A stretch of DNA of 39,036 bases from the NCBI GenBank assembly GCA_903893805.1, contig CAITNM010000004.1, forward strand, positions 1 to 39,036. The letters are read 5' to 3'. Positions 14,871-24,104 of the stretch are shown in pieces. The stretch is from an uncultured Alphaproteobacteria bacterium (GTDB lineage: Bacteria; Pseudomonadota; Alphaproteobacteria; Paracaedibacterales; CAITNM01). The notes beneath the pieces were generated by a model, which saw only the letters and a program-made list of their open reading frames with translations, was not told the DNA's origin and made no database searches. A program made the translations under genes and the position numbers. Position 1 is the first letter of the stretch. Every line of letters begins with the position of its first letter.

Positions 14871-16826
14871 TTGTTTGAATTATTTGTGTTTTTCTTTATA
14901 TTGCCTATTTCTAACATAGTTGCTGCTGTGGCAGGTTCAGATTTACCCTATGAATTTTATGAAAAGCTTTTAGCAGTAAAAGACGGTCATGGGTTTCACG
15001 CAACAATTGACAAAGACGGCGTGTATATAAAGTTTCCAGGACACTTGATAAAAGAGCCTCATGAGCTAAGCAGAAAAACCATAAGCCAGAACAATGAAAA
15101 AGTGTTGGGTATTACTATGCCAGCACCTTACCGATTCGTTCAAAAAGATGGCAGTTTCAGTATTGAAGAGTTTGTCTCCACTTCTGGTGAATGGACACCT
15201 TTTTTCAACTCAGATATCCCAGGCACATGTTCATATTTTCCTGAGTATTTTTTTAGATCTAATTCATTTACATCTACTAGCGCCGAAGGTGTATCTACGT
15301 ACTATGAGATATCTGATCTATACAAAACAAAAAGTTATTACCGAATTCAAAAACTTGAAAATCAAGAATTTGTTGTTCAATCAAACTCTAAGCCAGAGGA
15401 TGCAAACGAAGCTGATTGGAAAACAATTTTTTCAGCAAAAGGAATAGTTGATAGTGATTTTACAACTGACCACCGTTTCTGTTTACATCTTAAATGGCGC
15501 TCAGAACATCATGGTAATCAAGTTGCAACATTAGACGATGCAGATGGTGATGAAGCTCGTGAAAAATTTAGTAATTTTCCGGGTGTTTGGGATGTTCAAT
15601 ACAGCTGTCGCCATGCAGATACAAGGCTCATATCATTCAGAGATGCACCAGGTCGTCCTTTAAAATATGCATTATGGGAAGGTGCTAACAAAACGGGAGA
15701 ATATGATACTAACATCGAAGGATTTGCTCACTTTCCAGATGTTGATATGTTTTATCTTCAAAACACATTAGATGAATCTCTTCCTGAAGATCATCCATTT
15801 AGGCTTGCTGGACTAGATGTTCCTGTATCTCGTTATCAAACTGGAACACCAGCAGAACGCCTTCGTAAGATGACTCTTGCTTATATCAAAGGTGGCCCTG
15901 TCATAACAAAATTTGGAGAGTTTGATTCTACGTACCATGCCTTAGCCCAATATTTTAATGTTTACGTTATAGAATATCGTGGATCAGACCCCAGAATGGG
16001 TGAGGTAGGTTCTGCTAAATATCTAAGAGGTGATATTGGTGGAGGGATTGTTAGAGATGTTGTCTCTGTATTACGGGCAATGCAGCAAAAAGCTCACCCT
16101 AAGTTTTCAGATATTGATCCTGATAATATAGTTTTGGCTGGTCACTCTTTTGGTGGATTTGCTCTAGCCAAAATCATGCAAGACTACACTGCTGACATAG
16201 AACGTATTAAAGGATTTTTACTTTTATCACCTGTTTTAGATATTCTAAATATGGGGAAATTTTGTGGATCTCCGCATCGCGGACATTGCAATAATTACAT
16301 GGAATATCTATTTCAGGGAGAAACTCTAGCTACTAGAAATAGTGGCACTATTTTCAAGTACTGTGAAGTAGAAGATCAGATTATCGAAACAAATAAGGCT
16401 GTTTCACCAGCTCAAACGATGGATAAAATGCCTACAAAATTTCGGTCTTTGATTGTAGCGCCAACTCATGATGGAAACGTTTCAGTCGAACAATCTATGA
16501 AATTTTATATTGAATGGTTGCGCAAAATTTCTCCTCTAACCCTAACAATTCCTGATGCTTTATCAGAATTAGATACCTATGACACATTCGCTGTTGCTGA
16601 GAGTGCTGATCCTGAATATGAAAATTGGATTTTTACTAGGTCTGATGTTGCCACTCATGAAATGTTAGGTGTTTTTAATGAATGGGCGCAGTCAAACTCT
16701 GTTCAACTCGCTACGCAATCCGTTCAAATGCATTTGGTGGAAGGCGCAACTCATTCTTATAAAGACACCCCAGAAATATTTAAAGCTTATGTAGAAAAAA
16801 TTCGTGATTTTGCTGCAAGCTTGTAG
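14871..16826 (+). CDS. Exported S9-like serine peptidase (prolyl oligopeptidase family)
   Basis: 651 residues. Residues 1-21 (MFELFVFFFILPISNIVAA) look like a signal peptide, but the TTG start has no good SD and the true start is uncertain. The N-terminal half is propeller-like without clear motifs. The C-terminal half is an alpha/beta hydrolase: KGGPV-I-TKFGEFDS, then GHSFGG with nucleophile Ser426, Asp534 in APTHDGNVS and His628 in EGATHSYKD. This order and spacing match S9 oligopeptidases (acylaminoacyl/dipeptidyl type), which cut short peptides. Likely role: peptide breakdown in the periplasm or outside. Single gene between palindromic repeats. Confidence 0.82.
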   Translation: MFELFVFFFILPISNIVAAVAGSDLPYEFYEKLLAVKDGHGFHATIDKDGVYIKFPGHLIKEPHELSRKTISQNNEKVLGITMPAPYRFVQKDGSFSIEEFVSTSGEWTPFFNSDIPGTCSYFPEYFFRSNSFTSTSAEGVSTYYEISDLYKTKSYYRIQKLENQEFVVQSNSKPEDANEADWKTIFSAKGIVDSDFTTDHRFCLHLKWRSEHHGNQVATLDDADGDEAREKFSNFPGVWDVQYSCRHADTRLISFRDAPGRPLKYALWEGANKTGEYDTNIEGFAHFPDVDMFYLQNTLDESLPEDHPFRLAGLDVPVSRYQTGTPAERLRKMTLAYIKGGPVITKFGEFDSTYHALAQYFNVYVIEYRGSDPRMGEVGSAKYLRGDIGGGIVRDVVSVLRAMQQKAHPKFSDIDPDNIVLAGHSFGGFALAKIMQDYTADIERIKGFLLLSPVLDILNMGKFCGSPHRGHCNNYMEYLFQGETLATRNSGTIFKYCEVEDQIIETNKAVSPAQTMDKMPTKFRSLIVAPTHDGNVSVEQSMKFYIEWLRKISPLTLTIPDALSELDTYDTFAVAESADPEYENWIFTRSDVATHEMLGVFNEWAQSNSVQLATQSVQMHLVEGATHSYKDTPEIFKAYVEKIRDFAASL

Positions 16827-16834
16827 TTAGTATT

Positions 16835-16872
16835 GGTCCCTCTAGTTTCCCTATGGTTTGACCATAGGGACC
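16835..16872. repeat. Perfect hairpin between convergent genes
   Basis: TCCCTATGGT (16848-16857) and ACCATAGGGA (16861-16870) pair perfectly with a TTG loop; outer bases GGTCC/GGACC add to it. It lies between the ends of the peptidase and helicase genes and may terminate both. It is related to the palindrome at 14756-14774. Confidence 0.7.
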
Positions 16873-16898
16873 AGTTCTATAAATTCAATAATGAGCTT

Positions 16899-18275
16899 CT
16901 ATTCAGCGTCTTCTGGTGCTTGCTTTGTTATAATAACTTTCTGCGCCATAAATCCTGGCAAAATCGCTCCAAAACCCATCACAGGACCAGTTGCCTCATG
17001 GCCCGATGGCACTTTTTCATTTGCACGATCAGGATTTCGTTCACGGGGAGGATGAACAGGTTTTTTCGCAACAGCTTTCGGTGCTGTATTTTCAGGTAGC
17101 TTTTCTTCGGTTGCCTTAACTTCTGGTGCTGGTTTTTCTGGTGCTTTTTTTGCAGGTTTTTCTTCGACGAAAGTCTCACTAATCAGGGTTGCATTCAAAT
17201 GCGCTTCAATATTTTTAAGCAATGCCCGCTCTTTCACGTTTACCAACGTAAATGCTAGTCCCTTCATATCTGCACGGCCTGTTCTGCCAATGCGGTGAAT
17301 GTAGTCTTCAACTTGCAACGGCACGTTAAAGTTTACCACCATCCCTAAGCCTTCAATATCTACGCCACGCGCTAAAACATCGCTAGCAATTAGAATATCA
17401 ATTTCACCAGCTTTAAATGCTTGTAAGCTTTTGTTGCGGGCCTCTTGGTCCATATCACCATGCATAGCGCCAACAGAAAATTTATGCCGTGATAATGACC
17501 TCTTTAATTCATCAATGTCTCTTTTGCGATTACAAAACACCACAACATTCAGCTTCGGATGTTCGCGCAAAATTTTACGCAACGCTTCACGCTTGTTAAT
17601 GTCATTAACCAATACTGCAGTTTGTTCGATAGATGCTTTACTTTTTTCGCCCTTAACTTCAACGGTTTTAGGCAACATCATGTATTGCTCAACAAGTTTA
17701 CGAATATCAGGCGTCATGGTTGCGCTAAACAAAAGTGTCTGACGTGTTTTAGGCAAAACTGCCAAAATCTTATCAACATCAGGAATGAATCCCATGTCTA
17801 GCATACGGTCAGCTTCGTCTATCACTACGTGCTGTACTCCGTACATTAACAACTTGCCGCGATCCATAAAATCTAACAGTCGTCCAGGCGTTGCAATAAT
17901 AATGTGATGAGGCTTTTTCAAAGCGCGTTCTTGCATGCCCATTGGGTCACCACCAATTAGCAACACAGACTTCAAATTTTCTTCTGGGTCGAATCTTTTC
18001 AAGCTTTCCTGCACCTGAAACGCCAACTCTCTGGTGGGCTCTAAAATCAGTACGCTAGGATTTCTCGATTTTTGTGCTTTATCATTTTGAACATTTAGTA
18101 TTGGCAATAAAAATGCTGCGGTTTTACCTGTGCCGGTTTGGGCCATGCCAATAATGTCTTGCCCACGCAACGCAATAGGAATTGCTTTTTGTTGAATGGG
18201 AGTAGGGGTCGTAAAGCCTATTTCAGCCAAACGTTTGACTAATATTTCGCTTAGGCCAGTTTCTTCAAATGTCAT
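16899..18275 (-). CDS. rhlE: DEAD-box ATP-dependent RNA helicase, RhlE-like
   Basis: 458 residues with all helicase motifs: Q motif (F3, and TPIQ ending at Gln28), Walker A AQTGTGKT (45-52), PTRELA (80-85), TPGR (129-132), DEAD (153-156), SAT (184-186), and late motifs ASDVLARGVDIEG and HRIGRTGRA. These make it a superfamily 2 RNA helicase that unwinds RNA with ATP, in ribosome assembly or mRNA decay. The last 90 or so residues are Lys/Ala/Pro/Glu-rich (EEKPAKKAPEKPAPEV), typical of the basic tail of RhlE-type proteins. It is the clearest housekeeping gene of the window. RhlE versus related subfamilies is judged from overall pattern only. Confidence 0.93.
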   Translation of the reverse strand: MTFEETGLSEILVKRLAEIGFTTPTPIQQKAIPIALRGQDIIGMAQTGTGKTAAFLLPILNVQNDKAQKSRNPSVLILEPTRELAFQVQESLKRFDPEENLKSVLLIGGDPMGMQERALKKPHHIIIATPGRLLDFMDRGKLLMYGVQHVVIDEADRMLDMGFIPDVDKILAVLPKTRQTLLFSATMTPDIRKLVEQYMMLPKTVEVKGEKSKASIEQTAVLVNDINKREALRKILREHPKLNVVVFCNRKRDIDELKRSLSRHKFSVGAMHGDMDQEARNKSLQAFKAGEIDILIASDVLARGVDIEGLGMVVNFNVPLQVEDYIHRIGRTGRADMKGLAFTLVNVKERALLKNIEAHLNATLISETFVEEKPAKKAPEKPAPEVKATEEKLPENTAPKAVAKKPVHPPRERNPDRANEKVPSGHEATGPVMGFGAILPGFMAQKVIITKQAPEDAE

Positions 18276-18370
18276 GCGGTCAATATTCTAGATGATTTTA
18301 TCAATGTAAGCACTATTTGTAAAAAGTCAAGAAATAGTAATACATTACAGCAATATTGTGACAACTGTGT

Positions 18371-19498
18371 TTATCTCTGCATATTACAAAGGTCATGAAG
18401 TGTATCGTGGTCTGTATAGGTCCACAGCAAGGCACACCAGCTCTCACGCTTAATTGCAACCCTTGCAAAATCAATCAGTTCATAGGTTGATAGCTCACTT
18501 CTACTTAGGAATTTTTGTGCAAGCGCCAATACATCACTCGCGTACAATCGGGCACCAGGTGCAAAGCCCTGCGCAATTTGCAGCACGAAGTCAGCAGTTT
18601 TTCTTAGTAAATTTTTGAGTATGCTAGTTTCGATGGTGTTCTGCGCAAGCACATGTTTAAAATCCTGTAATCTATGTGGTGCCATTTTGATTAGTTCAAT
18701 CAGCACAAGTCGACTCCTAACTGAAAAATGTAATAGCAAATCTATCTCGTCCGTTGTAATCGTTTGTTCTCTAAATTTAAGTGCATCAATAATATCGTCA
18801 GTGATTCTGATCTGTCTTGCATGCAACTGCAGAACAGTGTCAAATTTTTCTCGTTCAAGTTCAAGGACAATTAATTTGGCAATAACGCTGGAATTATTCC
18901 CCCCTATTTGTTTGATCTTTAGGCAACCTTCACGAGTTAGCAAGTCACCTAACTCTTTCATTGTCTCTATAGTTTCAGGGGTGATTTTCAAAAAATTTTC
19001 TCCCAATATATGTAATCTAGGCGGGAAACCTTCTTTATTTTCGATGACTATGTTGACGAAAAAATCCCCTTGAATGCCTTTGGCAATTTTTAGAACCCTG
19101 TCCTTTATTGCTTCGCGAATTAGAGGATCATCTGTTAGCATACCATTTTCATATAACATGGAATTTATTGATGCCACAAAATTATAGGCAGATTCTCTTG
19201 GCTGTGCGTCTTCTTCTTTACGCAGAGTAAACGCTTTCAAAGATTGTCCGCAAATCTCGGTGGTGTTAACATGTTCGGTTTTGCAATCTTGATCTTCGTC
19301 ATATTCCGTATATTCCGTCATTCCAACTGCTATACTTGTTTCAAACCCAACCTTTTTTGGTGTGGTCATGTCTTTTGAAGGGCTAGACACTCCCGTTTTC
19401 TTTAAAAGCGCAGCATCTAGCCATTTACAGTCAGTGCTGGCAAAACTACTAGCCAGACAACTAAATAAAACAAGAAATCTTAAAACATATAAATTCAT
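18371..19498 (-). CDS. Exported alpha-helical repeat protein, 375 aa
   Basis: Residues 1-20 are a signal peptide (MNLYVLRFLVLFSCLASSFA). No known domain. Residues about 215-345 contain degenerate helical repeats, the best being ITTDEIDLLLHFSV...LIELIKMAPHRLQDF...ILKNLLRK, which follows the pattern of the roughly 57-residue repeat in the protein at 26223-28283 (LTNDQLDELISIAG...LSPEKV...LKGLEKR). The two genes are on opposite strands, 7 kb apart, so the likeness is likely due to a shared family. The gene precedes the minus-strand cluster of exported proteins. A host-directed or envelope role is inference. Confidence 0.7.
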   Translation of the reverse strand: MNLYVLRFLVLFSCLASSFASTDCKWLDAALLKKTGVSSPSKDMTTPKKVGFETSIAVGMTEYTEYDEDQDCKTEHVNTTEICGQSLKAFTLRKEEDAQPRESAYNFVASINSMLYENGMLTDDPLIREAIKDRVLKIAKGIQGDFFVNIVIENKEGFPPRLHILGENFLKITPETIETMKELGDLLTREGCLKIKQIGGNNSSVIAKLIVLELEREKFDTVLQLHARQIRITDDIIDALKFREQTITTDEIDLLLHFSVRSRLVLIELIKMAPHRLQDFKHVLAQNTIETSILKNLLRKTADFVLQIAQGFAPGARLYASDVLALAQKFLSRSELSTYELIDFARVAIKRESWCALLWTYTDHDTLHDLCNMQR

Positions 19499-19737
19499 TT
19501 TTTTTATATTATGTCAAATAAAATACAATCTACAACTCTTAAATTCTTTTTAATTCTATGTCAAAGTAATTTTTCATGTATATTTGTAATTGAATTGAAC
19601 AATGATTGCTAAAAAAGTGAAGGTTTCCATTTTACAAATGAAATACAACCAGTTAGCGTAACCTCATCTAAAAATAACATGAAAATATTTAGAATATTAC
19701 TGTTGATGCTAGCAAGCCTAAACAGCCGGCTTTTTTA

Positions 19738-19776
19738 TTATTTCTCACACGGAAGATTCGCCCACTGAGCTATTAA
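19738..19776 (-). pseudogene. Possible 3' remnant of a prepilin-like gene
   Basis: On the minus strand these bases read F-LIAQWANLPCEK-stop, close to the last residues of the prepilin-like gene at 22709-23415 (NNLMAQWAKFPCRR). About 20 of 26 bases match in the core. Nothing else of the gene is left. It lies in the 380-base gap 19499-19878, which otherwise shows only terminator-like hairpins and a repeat. Confidence 0.4.
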
Positions 19777-19779
19777 AAA

Positions 19780-19824
19780 AACTCCACTAGAGTGTTCTCC
19801 CGCAGAGTTTTGTTGATTTTATCT
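19780..19824. repeat. Repeated element downstream of ankyrin gene, copy 1
   Basis: The segment AAAACTCCAC...GCAGAGTTTT...TTGATTTTATCTA is repeated with few changes at 21925-21970, in each case downstream of a gene of the ankyrin/coiled-coil group. AAAACTC and GAGTTTT can pair, so it may be a terminator copied along with these genes. Confidence 0.6.
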
Positions 19825-19830
19825 AACTAA

Positions 19831-19861
19831 ATAAGAAAGCCCAAAAATTATATGGGCTTCC
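19831..19861 (-). terminator. Terminator of the ankyrin gene
   Basis: On the minus strand GAAGCCCA and TGGGCTTTC pair (one bulge) and TTATTT follows, about 20 bases after the stop of the gene at 19879-20616. Confidence 0.6.
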
Positions 19862-19878
19862 TTAATAATAAACTAAAG

Positions 19879-20616
19879 TTAGATGTATCCGCCAATCATA
19901 GATGAAAAAAATGGTGGTAATCTTTTTATCACGTTTGCTGCGTCAGGGTTATAATCACTGTTGAGCCACACCAAAACGTCTCTTTCTCTCTGTCTTAGTC
20001 CTTCCTCAATGGCTGCTCGTTTTTCGGGTCTCGGCGCTAGATCCAAAAGGGTTTGTCTCTGATTATTGTCTAGAAGATTTGCTCCATAGCGAACCAGCAT
20101 GGATATACAATTATCGGGGTAGTCATAAGAACTGCAAGCTTGGTATAAGACTGTGTATAAGACTGTTTTCCCATCGCTTCTTTCAGCAAATACATTTGCT
20201 CCACAATCTAACAGAAATTTTGCAATTTTTTCTCTACTATAGAAAACCGCCCAATTAAGGGGATACGTGTAATGAGGGTGAGGAAAACGCACGGCTGAAT
20301 TAACATCTGCTCCACTTGTTACACAGTTCTTTGTCATTTCTAAGTCATTCATGAAAATTGCGGTGCCTAAAAAGATTCCGCTATGCGCTGGGTATTGACT
20401 GACAATATATAGGTTTTCTTTAAGTATTGTGTGCCCAGCACTAAAATCATAGACTTCTATGCATCTCAAAAAGTCCTGTAATGGTGCATCACTATTAATT
20501 TGATGCTGTTCAGTCTTGCTTTCGCCAACGTCCTCTTCCTCCATGGCATTTAACGTAAGTTGCGTATGTGCAAGTAGAAAACCTGCGCATAATACTGCTT
20601 TAATTATATTTCTCAT
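19879..20616 (-). CDS. Exported ankyrin-repeat protein, 245 aa
   Basis: AGGAGT precedes the ATG. Residues 1-24 form a signal peptide (MRNIIKAVLCAGFLLAH...LNA). Residues about 75-205 hold three ankyrin-type repeats, with the usual helix-turn pattern in NDLEMTKNCVTSGADVNS, YPLNWAVFYSREKIAKFLLDCGANV and ISMLVRYGANLL. Ankyrin repeats bind proteins; exported ones in intracellular bacteria are often host-directed, which is inference here. The signal peptide region is nearly the same as in the neighbour at 20759-21742, pointing to tandem duplication. Confidence 0.82.
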   Translation of the reverse strand: MRNIIKAVLCAGFLLAHTQLTLNAMEEEDVGESKTEQHQINSDAPLQDFLRCIEVYDFSAGHTILKENLYIVSQYPAHSGIFLGTAIFMNDLEMTKNCVTSGADVNSAVRFPHPHYTYPLNWAVFYSREKIAKFLLDCGANVFAERSDGKTVLYTVLYQACSSYDYPDNCISMLVRYGANLLDNNQRQTLLDLAPRPEKRAAIEEGLRQRERDVLVWLNSDYNPDAANVIKRLPPFFSSMIGGYI

Positions 20617-20758
20617 GAGTAACTCCTATCTGAAAGTTAACAACATCTTTATTGCTGTTATTTGTACATATAGTAATCATTATTTTTATGTCAAGGTTTT
20701 TGGGTGTTTAATCGATTGCTAAAAGCTCTTTTGTCTTTTGCTCAGTTTTTATAGTGTT

Positions 20759-21742
20759 TTAGGGCCCTTTGCATTCTTTAAACTGCTCCAGCCCTCTATT
20801 AAGAGCGGCCTGTGCTTCGGGTGACGAACTGCACGCATGTAAGGGGGTGCCACCTACGTTATCTACCAGCAGAGGATTTGCCCCGTAAAAAAGTAGCGTA
20901 GTTACAAAATCAGATTTATTCTGATAGCAAGCGAGAAATAAGGCTGTGCATCCATTTGCAGTTCGTTTGCTATCTATGTTTGTTTTTGAAGTCATGCCCA
21001 ACCCTACACTTATATGGTCGTCCAAACCAGGCCATCTCACGAAATCTAGAAATGGATATGCACCATCTGACGTTGCTGCGAGGAGTCGTAATTCATTGGG
21101 CAATAAACTTGGATTAAAATCTAACAGGTGCTGAATTAAATTTGTATATCCAGCATGAAAAGGCACATTAACATTTGCTCCGTTTTCTAAACACTCCTGT
21201 GCCATTTTTAAATCGTTTAGGAGAATCGCGCAGACCACAAAACATGAGCAAGAAATGGATGCATATTTTTTGATAAGTCTATATTCCTTAGAAATAATGA
21301 TGCTTGCCCCGTAAATGTTCCGGTTTTCTAAGCATTCAATAAAGCTAGCTAATCTACGTTGATCCAGATTCGCAGGATCACAAAAATGTCCCTCCAAAAT
21401 GCTAGCTAGTCTGTGTTGATCCAGACTCTCAGGACTACAAAAACGTCCTTCCCAAAAATTAGTTGCCAAACTATTAATGGCAGAATCATCAGTCAGTCTG
21501 CCTTGCTCACGAAGAACATTATAACGTTGAAAAATCTCAGCTCTTGCAGCAGCGTCTATTTCAAAGAAACTAGCCATGCCAGAAATAAAGGGGTTTAGAT
21601 TGCCAAAAGTATCAAATTTTTTTTTATTTAAAAGCAGACACAGATCTTCTTGTGTTTGTACGCTATCCATGGCATTTAACGTAAATTGCGTATGTGCAAG
21701 AAGAAAACCTACACATAATATTCCTTTAAATATATTTTTCAT
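20759..21742 (-). CDS. Exported ankyrin-repeat protein with extra N-terminal module, 327 aa
   Basis: Signal peptide 1-24 (MKNIFKGILCVGFLLAH...LNA), almost the same as in the gene at 19879-20616. Residues about 27-115 are a separate module: LCLLLNKKKFDTFGNLNPFISG, then ASFFE, AEIFQRY and DSAINSLATNFWEGRF. The same module ends the protein at 22008-22586. After a short duplicated stretch (LDQHRLAS-, LDQRRLAS-) come ankyrin repeats (AQECLENGANVNVP; GCTALFLACYQNKSDFVTTLLFYGANP; GGTPLHACSS). The combination suggests module shuffling between neighbouring genes. Function unknown. Confidence 0.8.
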   Translation of the reverse strand: MKNIFKGILCVGFLLAHTQFTLNAMDSVQTQEDLCLLLNKKKFDTFGNLNPFISGMASFFEIDAAARAEIFQRYNVLREQGRLTDDSAINSLATNFWEGRFCSPESLDQHRLASILEGHFCDPANLDQRRLASFIECLENRNIYGASIIISKEYRLIKKYASISCSCFVVCAILLNDLKMAQECLENGANVNVPFHAGYTNLIQHLLDFNPSLLPNELRLLAATSDGAYPFLDFVRWPGLDDHISVGLGMTSKTNIDSKRTANGCTALFLACYQNKSDFVTTLLFYGANPLLVDNVGGTPLHACSSSPEAQAALNRGLEQFKECKGP

Positions 21743-21924
21743 ATGGCCACATTTAAGTTTTCAGAGAACTTTATTGTTCTTATTTATATGGTATTGATAA
21801 ATTTTTTTCATGTTAAGAACTTTTTGGATAATTTTATATTGAATAATTGTGATGCCATTTAAACTGAGCACAATATTCAGCAAATCTGGTGCTGCCAAAA
21901 ATAGCGTAATTTATACGAAATAAA

Positions 21925-21970
21925 AACTCCACAGGAGTGTCCTACCGCAGAGTTTTATTGATTTTATCTA
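21925..21970. repeat. Repeated element downstream of coiled-coil gene, copy 2
   Basis: Second copy of the AAAACTCCAC...GAGTTTT...GATTTTATCTA element described at 19780-19824. Here it lies 40 bases beyond the stop of the gene at 22008-22586, where it may act as terminator. Confidence 0.6.
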
Positions 21971-22007
21971 GTAGAGTTTAAACTTAATTATCTGATTATA
22001 TTGCTCA

Positions 22008-22586
22008 TTACACTTCTTCAGCACTTTCTGGTAGTCGTGTATTTAGCCTACCATCTCTGAAATCAGTTGCCATTGTGGCAATGGCAGAATCGCTGTCCCT
22101 ATGCTGACTATAAAGCTCCTGATAAATACTAAAAAGTCGAGCTCTTGTTCCAGCTTCCCCTTCAAAGAAGTCAGCAAGGCCAGAAAATGTGGGGGATACT
22201 TCACCAAAATTATTGATTCTTTTTGCTTCCAAAAGCAAACCTAGTTCTGCTTCCGTCTCTGCAAAACTTACTTTAGCAGCTGCTCTCTTCACTTCTGCTC
22301 TATGTAGTGTCAACTGGCGTGCTTCTTCTGTTCTCCTTCGCACATCTTCTTGATATGCTTCGAATTCTCTATCTTCGGCTTCAATTTGCTTTATTAGTGC
22401 CGCGTTTGCGACTTCTTCTTGTAATCGTTGTTCTTGAGTGGAAGTCGTAACATATCGTCTTATGCTGCTTCCTTCGTCATCAGAAAAAGAGTCTTTTCCT
22501 TCAGTGCTATAGCCATTGTTTGCAAGTAGCGTGCATGTTAGTGCTAATGCCTTTGAGTAATTGCCATAAAAAGTAAATTTGTTCAT
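22008..22586 (-). CDS. Exported coiled-coil protein sharing a module with the ankyrin neighbour, 192 aa
   Basis: The ATG at 22586 has GAGG nine bases upstream and starts a signal-like segment (MNKFTFYGNYSKALALTCTLLANNG); in-frame upstream codons lack this support. Residues about 45-110 are highly charged and helical (QRLQEEVANAALIKQIEAED, RRRTEEARQL), a probable coiled coil. The last 80 residues repeat the module of the gene at 20759: LGLLLEAKRINNFGEVSPTFSG, ADFFE, ARLFSIYQEL, DSAIATMATDFRDGRL. There are no ankyrin repeats; the protein ends where they begin in the neighbour, so it may be a shortened relative. Function unknown. Confidence 0.7.
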   Translation of the reverse strand: MNKFTFYGNYSKALALTCTLLANNGYSTEGKDSFSDDEGSSIRRYVTTSTQEQRLQEEVANAALIKQIEAEDREFEAYQEDVRRRTEEARQLTLHRAEVKRAAAKVSFAETEAELGLLLEAKRINNFGEVSPTFSGLADFFEGEAGTRARLFSIYQELYSQHRDSDSAIATMATDFRDGRLNTRLPESAEEV

Positions 22587-22708
22587 TTGGGGCCTCATGA
22601 AAGTTATCAACAAAAGTATTGTGGCCCGACAATGTTTAAAAAATAATTAATCACAAAATATAGACTAATTTTAAATAAATTGATGGAAAATAATGGTGAT
22701 TGAGCGTT

Positions 22709-23415
22709 TTAACGCCTACAGGGAAACTTCGCCCATTGGGCCATTAAATTATTACGGCTTACATATAGTATTGTGTCATCAAAAATGGATGGCGCTATTC
22801 GCTGCTGGGTTTTAGTTGTGAAAATTCCCCCACGGGCTGCATTGTTAATTTTATCAATATCAGCACCATCTACCGGTTGAATACTTCCATTATCAAGGGC
22901 ATATCCCCCACTGTTACCATGGGCAATTAACACAACTGCAACAAAGTCAGGTGCCATTATACATGGTTGCTTGTCCGCATTTTGTATAATAAAACTTCCA
23001 GCACTAGGTGTTTTACAAAATACAGTTTTGGGGGTCAACCTTTAGTTCAGCCTCTGTTTGTATCCAATTAATCCTAGCCGATGCCAAGTTCGGCTCCACC
23101 ACATACGTCATCCAATGGTGGTTGCCATCTTTGGCTGTTTTTTCATCTCTTGCTTTGGTGTCATTCGTGCAGGTTGTCTGTGCTTCACCATTTGCACTTA
23201 ACGCTGGGCAGGGTAGGCGTTTGTTCATTAGCACATAGCCCAGCCAATGATTCTACAATTTTTTCTTGATGAGCATTCGTAACCTTTACTTGCTGCCACT
23301 GCTGCAACTTACCTAACATTGGCATGCCCATATAGGTAACAATCCCCAATATACTTAGGGCAATCGCCACCTCAAGTAGGGCAAAAGCTGGAATGTTTTT
23401 ACACAGGTGTCGCAT
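22709..23415 (-). pseudogene. Prepilin/pseudopilin-like exported protein with two frameshifts
   Basis: The start MRHLCKNIPAFALLEVAIAL has the type IV prepilin/type II pseudopilin leader: short basic leader, cut before Phe11, Glu at +5, then a hydrophobic helix. The frame is lost at GGG (23239-23241 on the plus strand as CCC), where removal of one base gives LAGYVLMNKRLPCPAL, and again at the five-C run 23030-23034, where removal of one gives KVDPKTVFCKTP. The C terminus (DFVAVVLIAHGNSGG..., NNLMAQWAKFPC) is then in frame. Total 707 bases, three times 235 plus two, as expected. Similar prepilin-like proteins with the YVLMNKRLPCP motif occur in Rickettsiales relatives. Probably a pseudogene. 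Confidence 0.72.
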
Positions 23416-24044
23416 CGTCTTCCAGATCAGGGTAATACGTGTCAGTTATATATTTTTCTACTGCAGCTCTATGGGTTGTAAAAAAGTCCGCATGTGGTAT
23501 TTCAACATTTTGCAGAACAAAAGCAATAGTCCCGTCTTTTGATGTAGCAGCAGTGATTCGCTTATCGTAAAAATTAGTCAGTGCCTGTAATAGTTTTTGT
23601 TGGGTTACTATTTTAATCTGCAAGTGCATCGCCCATTCTTTTGCTTGCTCTACCGTTTTTTGTGGTCGAAAGCCATGTTGCAAAATTTGTTTCATTGTCG
23701 TTGTCATCATCGCTGTCTTCATACAACGCTATATTTTCTCTATAATTTTCAAGATCAAGTTTCAGTGTATCAATGAACTTTGCTGCTTCGTCTCTTTCGT
23801 GTGCAACCCATGCTAAAGTTTTTTCAGAATGTCTTTTTCTTTTATTGGTCGCTTCAACGCCTAGCATTGGCCCAAATCCATGCCTTGTATCAATTTCCGC
23901 CGTTGTAGTCTCTGCGCAATGTTCAATATATGCTTTTGCTTGTTTATTTATATATGTTTGCGTATGCCAAGAAAGTTCTGCTTCAGCTCCAAACGCCTCT
24001 GTTTGAAAACCCACAAAAGCAATAAATAAAATTGCGAATAACAT
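23399..24044 (-). pseudogene. Exported protein upstream of the prepilin gene, probably frameshifted
   Basis: Reading from the ATG at 24044, a signal peptide (MLFAILFIAFVGFQTEAFGA) is followed by a helical charged region up to ALYEDSDDDNDNE. In that frame a stop follows after about 20 unlikely residues, while the next frame reads on as QILQHGFRPQKTVEQAKEW to the end PDLEDDATPV. A single extra base between about 23680 and 23722 would join them into about 214 residues; the full length is three times 215 plus one. The end overlaps the prepilin start by 17 bases, so the two genes likely formed one operon and decayed together. Two separate genes remain possible. Confidence 0.55.
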
Positions 24045-24104
24045 CGCGTCCCGTGTTTTTTAAATCTATGTTCTAAGCGTAACTGGTGTTTAACTAAATT
24101 TCAT

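Noticed and set aside
23399-23722. 107-codon frame starting MKTAMMTTTMKQ as an independent gene
   Set aside because: No SD, and the first residues look like an out-of-frame reading of the Asp/Asn-rich end of the upstream part; one frameshifted gene is the simpler view, though not proven.
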